Positions 23,301 to 32,921 of a DNA stretch of 64,000 bases are shown one piece after another (the stretch's first letter is position 1; every line of letters begins with the position of its first letter). The notes below the pieces were generated by a model. The model was not told the DNA's origin, did no database searches, and saw only the letters and a list, made by a program, of their open reading frames with translations. This stretch comes from Mytilus galloprovincialis (lineage: Eukaryota; Mollusca; Bivalvia; Mytilida; Mytilidae), in NCBI RefSeq assembly GCF_965363235.1, contig NC_134846.1, forward strand, positions 70,964,724 through 71,028,723, given 5' to 3'. Position numbers and translations under genes: made by a program.

Positions 23301-26300
23301 TTGTATTAAGTAACTCTGCAGGACCAGTCTAATAAATTTTACAAAATTGTGACTTTGAAAGATCAAAATAAACAAAGATTTAAACATTGACATCTATTTT
23401 TTTAATTAAAAGAATATATAGAGCCATATATGAATGAAATAAGATGAAATAAATTGACTGCATTTCCCGACGACACTCACAAACTTGTTTTACGAACTTT
23501 GAACAAACGATGATTCTAAAAAACGGTCAAACAAAGGGGTTTGTTACAATTTGCCAGGTTTACTATCCATACAAACTCCAAATGAGCAAGTCTTTGAAGT
23601 ATCAATTATCACCTATTCGACTGTTAAATAATTGTTTAGTCAGCAATTCTACAGTAATGAATTTTACCATCTGAAAACAATTGAGAGGATATGATTACAA
23701 ACCCCAAGCTGATACGCCTTGAGAAATTCACTTTCTCGATGTCCAGCTTGGATGAAGCCATTTGAATATTATAAAACGTTAAGGTCAGAAAAATGAGAAA
23801 TCATTATGCTAAAACATGTCAATTCCTGTCAAACATCGTAAGGTTAACAGTACACTGCTACAGTGGGTTACAAAACCAAACACAAAAGCTGACAATGACT
23901 TTATTGTTGGTCCTACATGTTCTGCAACATCACCTGTTACTAAGTGCTAAGAACTCTTCACATAGGCAGTCTGGTATTGACCCATCATGGAAAAAGACTT
24001 CTTGAGGCTTGGGTTTTATACACAGATAATATATACACATGGAAAAAAGTATTGCAACACCAAATTGAAATTGAAATTAAAAAAACACTTTTTATTTTTT
24101 TGTGATATAATTTGGTAAAATAGAACTAATTAAACATTATTTAAGTATCACCTGAGTTTAATCAATAAATATCGACTCGATAAGTTTTTATCTGCACATG
24201 CAGCTACTGTACCCGTAAACAGCAAAACAGATGTTTTCATCCTCATTGTTTTCAACACTTTAAATAACCAAGTTTTTAAAGTTATGTGATTGACACCTTG
24301 TAATGGGTCCTCGACAACTCTAAACTGCAGCAAGATGGCAGATTATCAGCATGAGAGAAGCAGGGATGTCGCTGAAACAACTGCACGTATTTTTGGTCAT
24401 CACCATTCCACTATAAGTCGTTTTGAGAATAAAAAAAAGGCACTAAACGATGTTAAAGACCTTCCGAGATAAAGAAGACCCCCTATACCATTTGCTAGGG
24501 AAAATCAAGCATAATGAAGGTTGGTCAGAAGGAAACCCTTTGCATACAATACAATCCTAAAAAGAGAGTGGTGGGCATACAGAAGCCTTTAAACAAGAAC
24601 TGTTCGAGATCGACTCATCGCTACTGGTTATCGTGCGATAAGACCATTTCGGAGACCTTTGCTTACGAACAGACACACAGTTTTCTGTATCCAATGTAGT
24701 GCAGAGCTCGCTAAAGTTGAAAATTAGCATCGTGGAGGAAGATCCGTTGTTCCAATGGAATTTGGTTCATCTTCATTGGACGGATCGTAGCCCGGATTTG
24801 AACCATATCGAGCATATATGGGACACTATTGGGTGGAACGTGCGCGAAAGGACACCCCAGTTCAAACACATCATGAAATTAACAATGCCCTTCATCAGAA
24901 ATGGTTGCTGCTACCTTAGCAACAAATTAGTCGATTTTTGGCAGGAATCAGAAGACGTTTAGATGCGGTTATCCGTTTGAATGGAGGCTGCGCACAAAGT
25001 ACTAATTCTTTGGCGTATAACGATCAACCATGATGTGAACAGTCATCTGAAGATTAATTTTGAAATGTCTGACATTGTAAAGTTCGACTACAGTAAAAGT
25101 TGTAAAATGCATTTTTTTGTACAAAAAACACTTCATCTTGTTATTAAAATTGTGGTTATATCAATCATTTTTTTTCAAACATTTTTTGTTCGTTTCAATG
25201 CCAATGTTATCATAAACTATGTTTCAATAATATTATACAAATATTTTATTATATTTAATCCAAAAAAAGAGGCTGATTTTTCAAATTTAAAAAAAATCAA
25301 GGTGTTGCAATACTTTTTTCCATGTGTATATATGAGGATTATATGAATTTACAATGGAGAAAAAAGACTTCTTCTATATCCAGACAATAACAATAACAAA
25401 CAAAGGGGTTAAGGGGCCAGCTGAAGGACAACTACAGGTGACCTATTGGTGGCTTTGTCGCTTTGACACATTCCCCATTTCCTTTCTCAATTTTAAAGGG
25501 GTAACTTCCATGAGCATGATGAGGACATCATTAGAAGAGAAAACATCAATAGCATAATATAAGAAAAACACATAACAAATCAATTACAAACAAGCCACGC
25601 ACCGCGACAAAGTTACTGAGAATTGTCGAAAATTATGTCCCACAGAGCTATCCAAAAATCACTGAGTCCTCTGAATAAAATTTCATGGAAAAATTCAGTT
25701 TCAAACCATAAAGCAATTTGCTTTGATGCTACTTTGTAGGAAAGCGTCAGAAAAATACAAATTGAGCCTTACAAGATGTCATAATTATTTGGACCTCCTG
25801 CCACTTTTTATTTTCTCATATTTGACCAGTCTTCACAGTGACCCATTGATTCCAGCATGATAAAATTCACTTTTAAAGTTTGTCACATGACCAACAAAAA
25901 ATGTTAGGTGCAATGCATTATCAGAGCTGTTTTACGCAAAGGATATAATAGGGCTCTTCACGGTTAGTCCTGCCATATTGGATAGGGGGCAGATTTTTAT
26001 AATAGAGGTAAAAATAGTGTGAAAAATACGGGAAAACATCATTAAAACAGAGCTGTTGCTTGGAAACATGCATAAGATTTCCCATACTTTCATAATATTT
26101 CCACCTCTTTCCAAAAAATCTGCCCCCTATCCAATATGGCCGAACTAACCGTGAAGAGTCCTATTGAGAATGGAAGTGTGGAATGTGTCAGTTCAACCAG
26201 ATCTGGGTCAACATGAATACATAATCTAATACCTCGTTCATTTACGACACTGAATGAGTGTCTAGGTTGAAATTAGCATTAAAATGTGCATACTTTAGTT

Positions 26301-27004
26301 CAGTCTTCAGACCACAAAGTCTTTTGTAACTTGGAAGTTCATAACAAAATGAAAGTTAAAATACCCTTATTGATGAGTCACTGTGAAAACTGTTTAAATA
26401 CATAAAAATAAAGTGTGGTAGGTAGATGATAATTACAAAAATGAAGAGATAAATGAAAAATGAACAACTTGATGTCCGATTTTTATGGATCCAAGGCTGT
26501 CAGTGGCTCGTGAATGTGCATCCATTTTGGACACGCAAATATTCTTTTGATATTAGACAATCTCTGACAACCCACTTCCAACCTTCATTGGCAAAACACA
26601 GACATCAGAACAATCTCAGCTCGCACTACATTTTATCATTATGTACAAATTTATACAATGTAGCACCTGCTGTTTCATTATTCCTAAATAATATCATGCT
26701 TCAAACTGTAATTATTGTAATAGGTTGTATCTTGTCAATGTTTTACGCGTTTCATTATTCTGTTTCTGTTCAATTCGTTCTGTAAATCAATTTTCAAAAC
26801 AATTTTTTCCATATGGGTCAAACCAGCCTACTGTCTACGTTTGAATTCTATGATTGCACCTCATTTTTTGCAGTTATTATGAGTCGTGTCTATTCTTTGC
26901 AGCATATTTTTACCTTCAAATGTTAATTTTTGATTAACAGGTACTTCTTGGGTACCTAATTCATCAACATTTTCTCCTGTCATGCTTTCTGTTCCAGCTG
27001 CCAT
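14357..27004 (-). CDS. SRP68: Signal recognition particle subunit SRP68
   Basis: SRP68 binds SRP RNA and pairs with SRP72 in the signal recognition particle, which targets nascent secretory and membrane proteins to the endoplasmic reticulum. Twelve coding exons (minus strand): 27004-26914, 22719-22653, 22127-22014, 21326-21131, 20329-20247, 19642-19456, 19166-18927, 18652-18431, 17991-17903, 16747-16615, 15308-15180, 14590-14357. All introns are GT-AG and phases agree, giving 1785 nt and 594 residues; vertebrate SRP68 is slightly longer (~627), mainly from a glycine-rich N-terminus missing here. Recognisable stretches include QQQHGLRHGDFQRYRGYCSR (RNA-binding region), CAERAWYYAMQLKSEANTE, TIYEKLASAF, SPNIRYCAYNIGDESAI, YLHSYLMYIRLSKT, PQDLVRLYDII and, near the C-terminus, PLFFDLALNH followed by a basic tail. 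The start is the first ATG of exon 1 (27004). Intron 1 (4.2 kb) holds a Tc1-like element and a MITE. The call is from direct resemblance to animal SRP68. Confidence 0.97.
15526..16233 (+). repeat. CGCAGCTTTATACGACCGC family, copy D (short)
   Basis: This degraded, shorter copy lies in the intron between SRP68 exons 10 and 11. It runs from CGCAAAGCGCAGCTGGATAC to GGTCGTATAAAA at 16222-16233. It has lost most of the internal modules and carries the hairpin at 15765-15845. Confidence 0.6.
15765..15845. repeat. Perfect 27-bp hairpin
   Basis: AAAGCAGTGTAAGGGAGGTA...(15765-15791) is the exact inverse complement of 15819-15845, around a 27-bp AT-rich loop. It interrupts the copy D repeat, so it is probably a tiny hairpin element. 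Confidence 0.8.
17376..17505 (+). repeat. Mussel dispersed repeat (GGCTTTGCTCATTGGTGAAG)
   Basis: The sequence contains GGTATGGGCTTTGCTCATTG, TGAAGGCCATAAGGTGACC and TCTCATTGGCAACCATACC. Weaker plus-strand relatives lie at ~43400-43525 and 56865-56945, and a shorter one at ~28195-28260. It is probably the 3' part of a retroposon. Confidence 0.6.
17515..17700 (-). repeat. Dispersed repeat, opposite orientation
   Basis: TGAGTGCCAATGAGACAACT, AAGGTACGGCCTTCAACAC and AGCAAGCTATAAAGGGCCC form a reverse-strand relative of the preceding family. A second copy lies at ~62190-62320 (GAGTGCCAATTAGACAACTC). It lies in an SRP68 intron. Confidence 0.6.
18244..18300 (+). repeat. Retroelement 3' tail copy (TTGACACATTCC)
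   Basis: CGGGTTGTTGTGTCTTTGAC followed by ACATTCCGCATTTC and ATTCTCAT is the short tail that also forms the 3' end of the element at 52961-54128. It lies in an SRP68 intron. Confidence 0.65.
20610..20830 (+). repeat. Two diverged copies of a CAGGAGCCTG repeat
   Basis: TGCCTGTCCCAAGTCAGGAG (20611) and a diverged relative CACCTGTTCTAAGTTAGAAG (20786) lie ~175 bp apart in an SRP68 intron. The reverse form occurs inside the element at ~53195-53220. This is probably retroelement 3' sequence. Confidence 0.5.
23105..23290. repeat. GC-richer island with AGCGCTG palindromes
   Basis: Starting at TTCTCCCCAGGCCGTTTTAG, this piece has many AGCGCT-type palindromes and GCACGTGCGCTGCT. It differs in composition from the surrounding intron 1 of SRP68. 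It resembles a dispersed bivalve repeat but was not placed in a family. Confidence 0.4.
24036..25326 (+). mobile_element. Tc1/mariner-type transposon, defective
   Basis: The ends are exact inverted repeats: CACATGGAAAAAAGTATTGC (24036) and GCAATACTTTTTTCCATGTG (to 25326), each including the inner ACACC/GGTGT. They are flanked by TA, the Tc1/mariner target duplication. The 1291-bp size fits the class. Plus-strand remnants of transposase are the N-terminal helix-turn-helix piece (24335-24472, TARIFGHHHSTISRFE) and a C-terminal piece (24699-24962) with HWTDRSPDLNHIEHIWDTIG, which matches the SPDLNPIEHxWD region carrying the last catalytic acid. The middle with the first two catalytic aspartates is missing and frames change, so it is inactive. 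It lies in SRP68 intron 1. Confidence 0.88.
25420..25495 (+). repeat. Retroelement 3' tail copy
   Basis: GGGGCCAGCTGAAGGACAAC, then GCTTTGACACATTCCCCATT and CTCAATTTTA. This is the same 3' end as the element at 52961-54128, reading plus here. It lies in SRP68 intron 1. Confidence 0.75.
25948..26164. mobile_element. MITE with ~48-bp terminal inverted repeats, 217 bp
   Basis: ATAGGGCTCTTCACGGTTAG (25948) pairs with the reverse of CTAACCGTGAAGAGTCCTAT (to 26164). The arms continue through CCATATTGGATAGGGGGCAG and AAATCTGCCCCCTATCCAAT with only a few mismatches. There is no coding content. It lies in SRP68 intron 1. Confidence 0.8.
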
Positions 27005-27130
27005 TTCTGAAACGTGAAACGTTGGCATCTTCCGGTTTGATGAGACTACTTAAAACCTATCTGGTGATCCCGAACTCGTAACCATTGAACCATTAGGATT
27101 TGTATTCAAACTATAACTGTTATATCCATT
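27005..27130 (-). promoter_or_regulatory. SRP68 upstream region with an ETS-like site
   Basis: Immediately upstream of the SRP68 start, minus-strand CCGGAAGAT (27035-27027) fits an ETS-family core, common in promoters of housekeeping genes. No TATA box is seen at a fitting distance. The transcription start is unknown. Confidence 0.35.
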
Positions 27131-28399
27131 TACTTATCTGAGTGTGTTAAATCAAAAACAAATATAGACAAAATTGATAAAAAAAAACCAGTAAAAATTA
27201 ATATTATTTTTAATATTCAAGAAAAAAGTTTTGTTTAAACTATTATCATGCAAGGTGCAATCTGGGAACATATATATATATATGTTGCAATACAAGTCTC
27301 AATTACAGTCTGGATCCAATAAGAAATTTATGAATCATTGTTTTTTTTTTTTTTTTTATGTCAAATACAAATATATATATATATATTTTTAATTTGATGA
27401 ACCAAACAAACAAAATCAAACAAATGACAACTCCCAAAAGCCCCTATTTTTAAAGGCCAAACACACAACATATATGCATGCTAAGAGGATTTTTTTTTGT
27501 GAACACAATTTTTATATTCAACTGATGTTAGTACAGCTTATTTATTTCAACTATTTCTTGCAGTTTGTAGGAAAAAATATTATGAGGCAAAGATTTAGTC
27601 AAATTAAATATTTTTAAAAGAGCTCCTGAACTTTTCACAAGCTCCACACATTGTAATTTGAATTTAGGATGTCTTCAAATGATCATTGGGGAACTCAAAA
27701 AAAAATTCCGGACATCAAGAATCTGATTAAGAGGTACTTTATATCGATGGACTTCACTTCAATTTCTGGATATATCCTTAAATGATTATGGAGGTGAACA
27801 ATTATTTCAGAACCTCAACAATTATATTTAAGGATATCTGAAATCCAATTGGAGGTCCTGAAATAAATCAGTACCGAAAATATTATTAATCATTGTTCAT
27901 TGTTGTTATGCTTTCACTTTTTTTGTTTTTTTCATATCTTGTTTTTTTACTGGTAATAAAGATTTCTTTTTAGGTGATTCATATTGTGTGCTCCTTAAAT
28001 ATGCATCTTCTGATGTTCCACTAATTAAGATAAAATTAGGAGTTATGAGATTTAAAATAAAAATAGTTTAACCTTTAATACCAAATGTCTGTCAAAAGTC
28101 AGGAACGTTGACAGAGTGTGTCCTCAGTTATATTGTTTTAAATCCCAAAACAATCTTAATTGTGTGCAATAGAGACTGACATATTGTATAAGACACTTGG
28201 CTATTGTTGAAGACTGTATGTTGACCTCTAGATGTCTTTTGTTTTTTCCCCTGTCTCATAGATGAGATTATTATAATATATCTATACACAAATGACCCAA
28301 AATCATCTATTATTGTTTATTCCAAATATATATGTATATGACACTATCATTGTTGTTGTTACCAATTATGTAAATCAATTGTATCTGATTTTATGCTCT

Positions 28400-28455
28400 T
28401 TTTGGCCCTGTATTAATTTGGGAAATAAAAATATTCTATTCTATTTTATTCTATA
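28400..28455 (+). repeat. Retroposon-like 3' end with TTCTA microsatellite
   Basis: GGCCCTGTATTAATTTGGGA followed by AATAAAAATATTCTATTCTA looks like the 3' end of a LINE or SINE with a short repeated tail. No 5' part was recognised. Confidence 0.5.
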
Positions 28456-28620
28456 CAAATGATTTTCTTTGCAGTTTATTCTCAAGCCTTAACTACAGAG
28501 TTACTGTAATTTTCATATTATTTACTTTTAATATTAGTCTGAAATCAAAATCAATTAGGTTTCCTTTAAAATGTAATGTGTAAAGGTACATCAATACATT
28601 ATTGCTGACAATAATGATTC

Positions 28621-29067
28621 AAATTGGCCTAGTGGTTAAAGTGATCTCTGGTAGGGTTAAATTAAAACCTTTATGACATTATCACTCCTAATCGTACTGT
28701 CATTACAAATATGAAGGATCTTTCTAACATATTTTTCAAGTTCAGCTAAAATAAAAGTTGCTTTATGGCTTCATTAAAAGCTAAAACAAGAATGTGTCCA
28801 TAGTACACAAATGCTTCACTAGCCCTATCATTTTCTATGTTTAGTGGACACTGAAATTGCTACTTTGGCATTCAAATTATAAAGATCATATTACAGGGAA
28901 CATGTGTACTAAGTTTCAAGTTGATTCGACTTAAACTTCATCAAAAACTACCTTGACCAAAAATGTTAACCTGAAGTGGGACATATGGACGGACAGAGAG
29001 ATGGATGAATGGACACACAGACCAAAAAACGTAGTGTATAAAAATTGGCCTAGTGGTTAAAGTGATC
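28621..29067. repeat. 26-bp direct repeat with tRNA-like sequence around an insertion
   Basis: AAATTGGCCTAGTGGTTAAA plus GTGATC occurs at 28621-28646 and again at 29042-29067. TGGCCTAGTGGTTAAAG looks like the 5' half (A box) of a tRNA gene or tRNA-derived SINE. The intervening 395 bp include the repeat at 28784-29040. Confidence 0.65.
28784..29040 (+). repeat. Mollusc dispersed repeat (AACAAGAATGTGTCC)
   Basis: AACAAGAATGTGTCCATAGT at the start, ATTACAGGGAACATGTGTAC and CTTCATCAAAAACTACCTTG in the middle, and GGACGGACAGAGAGATGGAT near the end. A family with this order is familiar from mussel DNA. A degraded minus-strand piece is at ~59205-59280. It is non-coding. Confidence 0.6.
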
Positions 29068-29878
29068 CCTTGAGCTATTTTCTTCCCCACCTGAAATGGC
29101 TAAACGAAATGAGAATATTTCATAATCTCTCCTACATTATTCTTGATAGATTTGCTATAGTTTGGCACAGAAGTTTAAGATTATTTTTTTTAAAGTTCAC
29201 AGACTAACATCTGACTCCAAGCGAAATCAAAGCCCGTACAGGAAACCAATAAAAAACAACAGTAAACATTATAATTATGCTTTATTTTTCTCTTCAGTTA
29301 CATGACTTTCTTTACTGACTGTAGTTCTACATCACATGTCTATTTCTTATATATACATATATATTGCAACACATGAATAAGAAACTAATCAATGTTGGCA
29401 GTTATATGGAACACAACACTTGAAGTCCACTAATTTTATTCACATATAAGATATTACTTTTTTTCTTTAAAATAACTTTAGCCTGAAGTGACAATAACTA
29501 TCTATACTAATTTCTTAATTTTATTGTCACATTTCGATATGCAAATCATACAATCACTAGTTTTTGTCAATTGATCAGTTCTACACAATACTTATAATGA
29601 GACATCTATTTGAATATACTAAAACCTGTACTTTAAACTTCTGTGGGAATTTGTTGGATTTTGTAGTTTACTAGTATATGTCAACCTCTGTCCTCTGAGA
29701 GCAAAAAATGAGCAAAAAAAAAATATTACAGTATTACCTGTGCAATTATTTGTGGCTGAATTTATGTCTTCCGAGAGAATTCATTTACTTTTCATTTACG
29801 TATACCTTTGTTAAAATATTCAAAAGCATTAATTTTATACTGAAAAAAATATTTACAATTCTTTATTTTTCCCTTTAA

Positions 29879-30175
29879 CCCTTTCCTCCATTGAAATTTT
29901 TGTTTTGCATACTTCATTCGCATAGGATTTTTCAACAAAATAATGAAAATATGCTTTGAAGTATTAATGCATTGCGAAAAAACAAATATTCCATCAAATA
30001 ATTTTAGTCGGATATTCTTATGAATATCACTTTCATTTTCGATACAAATTTTATTAAGTCTGATGCAGACACTTTGTAGTCAAAGCGTTTCAACTGAGGT
30101 ACTACATAGGCGTCAAAAGGCGTCATTATGGAGTAAAGGGGGTGGCATCAAAAGGCATCATTATGGAGGAAAGGG
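29879..30175. mobile_element. TTAA-flanked MITE (piggyBac-like), 297 bp, copy 1
   Basis: The ends CCCTTTCCTCCAT and ATGGAGGAAAGGG are exact inverted repeats, flanked on both sides by TTAA (29875-29878, 30176-30179). TTAA duplication and CCC-starting ends are the hallmark of piggyBac-type transposition. A second copy of exactly the same length lies inverted at 46659-46955. No transposase is present. Confidence 0.82.
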
Positions 30176-30343
30176 TTAAACTTCAAATTAACTATTTCAT
30201 ATTTTTTTTTATCAATATTCATAATTATAACTACTCATAAAATATCCAATCTAATCAAGACATAAAATAATATGCACCACCTAACATATTATAAAATGAA
30301 AATACTATGACTAGGTTATTTTATTATCTGGTGGGTGAATAAA

Positions 30344-32921
30344 CTAGAGGCTCTAAAGAGCCTGTGTCGCTCACCTTGGTCTATGTGAATATTAAAGGAA
30401 GCAGATGGATTCATGACAAAATTGTGTTTTGGTGATGTGTTTGTACATCTTACTTTACTGAACATTCTTGCTGCTTAAAATTATCTCTATCTATAATGAA
30501 CTTGGCCCATTAGTTTCAGTGGAAAAAGTTAGTAAAAATTGACAAATTTTATGAAAATTGTAAAAAATTGACTATAAAGAACAAAAACTCCTAAGGGGGT
30601 CAATTGACCATTTCGGTCATGTTGACTTATTTATAATTCTTACTTTGCTGAACATTATTGTTGTTTACAGTTTATCTCTATCAATAATAATATTCAAGAT
30701 AATGACCAAAAACAGCAAAATTTCCTTAAAACTAACAATTCAGGGTCAGCAACCCAACAACGGGTTGTCCGATTCATCTGAAAATTTCAGGGCAGATAGA
30801 TCTTGAACTGATAAACAATTTTACCCCAATGTCAGATTTGCTCTAAATGCTTTGGGTTTTGAGTTATAAGCCAAAAACTGCATTTTACCCCATGTTCTAT
30901 TTTTAGCCATGACGGCCATCTTGATTTGATGGCCGGGTCACCGGACACATTTTTCAAACTACTAACCCAAAAGATGATTGTGGCCGAGTTTGGATTAATT
31001 TGGCCCAGTAGTTTCAGAGGAGAAGATTTTTGTAAAATATTACTAAGATCTACGAAAAAATGGTTAAAAATTGACTATAAAGGGCAATAACTCCTAAAGG
31101 GGTCAACTGACCATTTCAGTCATGTTGACGTATTTGTAAATCTTACTTTGTTGAACATTATTGCTGTTTACTGTTTATCTCTATCTATAACTAGAGGCTC
31201 TAAAGAGCCTGTGTCGCTCACCTTGGTCTATGTGCATATTAAACAAAGCTAGGACACAAATGGATTCATGACAAAATTGTATTTTGGTGATGGTGATGTG
31301 TTTGAAGTTCTTTCTTTACTGAACTTTCTTGCTTCTTACAATTAAATCTAAAATGAACTTTGCCCATTAGTAACAGAGAAAAATATTTGGTAAAAATTTA
31401 CATAAATTTACCAAATTAATGAAAATTGTTAAAAATTGACTATAAAGGGCAATAACTCCTTAAGGGGTCAATTGACCATTTAGGTCATGTTGACTTATTT
31501 GTAGATCTTACTTTGATGAACATTATCGCTGTTTACAGTTTATCGCTATCTATAATAGTATTCAAGATAATAACCAAAAACAGCAAAATTTCTTTAAAAA
31601 TTACCAATTGGAGGGCAGCAACCCAACAACCGGTTGTCCAATTCATTTGAATATTTCAGGGCAGATATATATTGACTTGATTAACAATTTAACTCCTTGT
31701 CAGAATTCCTCTAAATGATTTGGTTTCCGAGTTATAAGCAAAAAACTACACTTTACCCCTGTTCTATTTTTAGCCGTGGTGGCCATCTTGGTTGGATGGC
31801 CAGGTCATCGGACACATTTTTCAAACAAAGTACCTCAAAGATGATTGTGGCCAAGTTTGAATTAATTTGGCCAAGTAGTTTCAGAGGAGAAGATTTTTGT
31901 AAAAGATAACTAAGATTTACGAAAAATGGTTAAAAATTTACTATAAAGGGCAATAACTCCTAAAGAGGTCAACTGACCATTTCAGTCATGTTGACTTATT
32001 TGTAAATCTAACTTTGCCGAACATTATTGCTGTTTACAGTTTATCTCTATTTATAATAATATTCAAGATAATAACCAAAAACAGCAAAATTTCCTCAAAA
32101 TTACCAATTCAGGGGCAGCAACCCAACAACCGGTTGACCGATTCATCTGAAAATTTCAGGGCAGATAGATCTTGACCTGATACACATTTTTACCCCCATG
32201 TCAGATTTGCTCTAAATGCTTTGGTTTTTGAGTTATAAGCCAAAAACTGCATTTTACCCCTATGTTCTATTTTTAGCCGTGGCGGCCATCTTGGTTGGTT
32301 CACCAGGTCACGCCACACATTTTTTAAATTAGATACCCCAATGATGATTGTGGCCAAGTTTGGTTCAATTTGGCCTAGTAGTTTCAGAGGAGAAGATTTT
32401 TGTAAAAGTTAACGACGACGGACGACGGACGACGGACGCCAAGTGATGAGAAAAGCTCACTTGGCCCTTTGGGCCAGGTGAGCTAATAATATTCAAGATA
32501 ATAACCAAAAACAGCAAAATTTCCTTAAAATTACTAATTCAGGGGCAGCAACCCAACAACGGGTTATCCGATTCATCTGAAAATTTCAGGGCAGATAGAT
32601 CTTCACCTGTTTAACAATTCTACCCCATGTCAGATTTGCTCTAAATGCTTTGGTTTTTGAGTTATAAGCCAAAAACTGCATTTTACCCCTATGTTCTATT
32701 TTTAGCCATGGCGGCCATCTTGGATGGTTGGCCGGGTCACCGGACACAATTTTTAAACTAGATACCCCAATGATGATTGTGGCCAAGTTTGGTTTAATTT
32801 GGCCCAGTAGTTTCAGAGGAGAAGATTTTTGTAAAAGTTAACGACTACGACGACGGACGCCGGACGACGCCGGACGCCAAGTGATGAGAAAAGCTCACTT
32901 GGCCTTTTAGGCCAGGTGAGC
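30344..32921 (+). mobile_element. AGGCTCTAAAGAGCC element, outer copy (split)
   Basis: It starts CTAGAGGCTCTAAAGAGCCT and ends TTTTAGGCCAGGTGAGC. The interior has repeated modules (GGCAATAACTCCTAAAGGGG; GCAGCAACCCAACAACCGG; GCGGCCATCTTGG) and a GACGACGGACG-rich stretch before the end. The copy is split by the inner copy at 31191-32483. Its flanks are AAA and TAA. This abundant non-coding bivalve family has other copies at 40826-41716 and 49056-50874. Confidence 0.75.
31191..32483 (+). mobile_element. AGGCTCTAAAGAGCC element, inner nested copy
   Basis: This complete copy sits inside the outer one. Flanking TAA at 31188-31190 and 32484-32486, with the outer element reading CTATAA|TAATATTC when the copy is removed, shows a 3-bp TAA target duplication. 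It ends GGGCCAGGTGAGC after a GACGACGGACGACGGACG stretch. Confidence 0.82.

Noticed and set aside
24981..25346. 121-codon frame at the right end of the Tc1-like element
   Set aside because: It overlaps the transposon's 3' non-coding end and inverted repeat and has no transposase motif.
26330..26390. Second hammerhead-like site (TTGATGAGTCACTGTGAAAA)
   Set aside because: The core box is not CTGATGA, GAAA is not in register, and no stem I or III can be formed.
26453..26785. 110-codon open frame
   Set aside because: It is antisense within SRP68 intron 1, has no recognisable motif, and has typical chance composition for AT-rich DNA.
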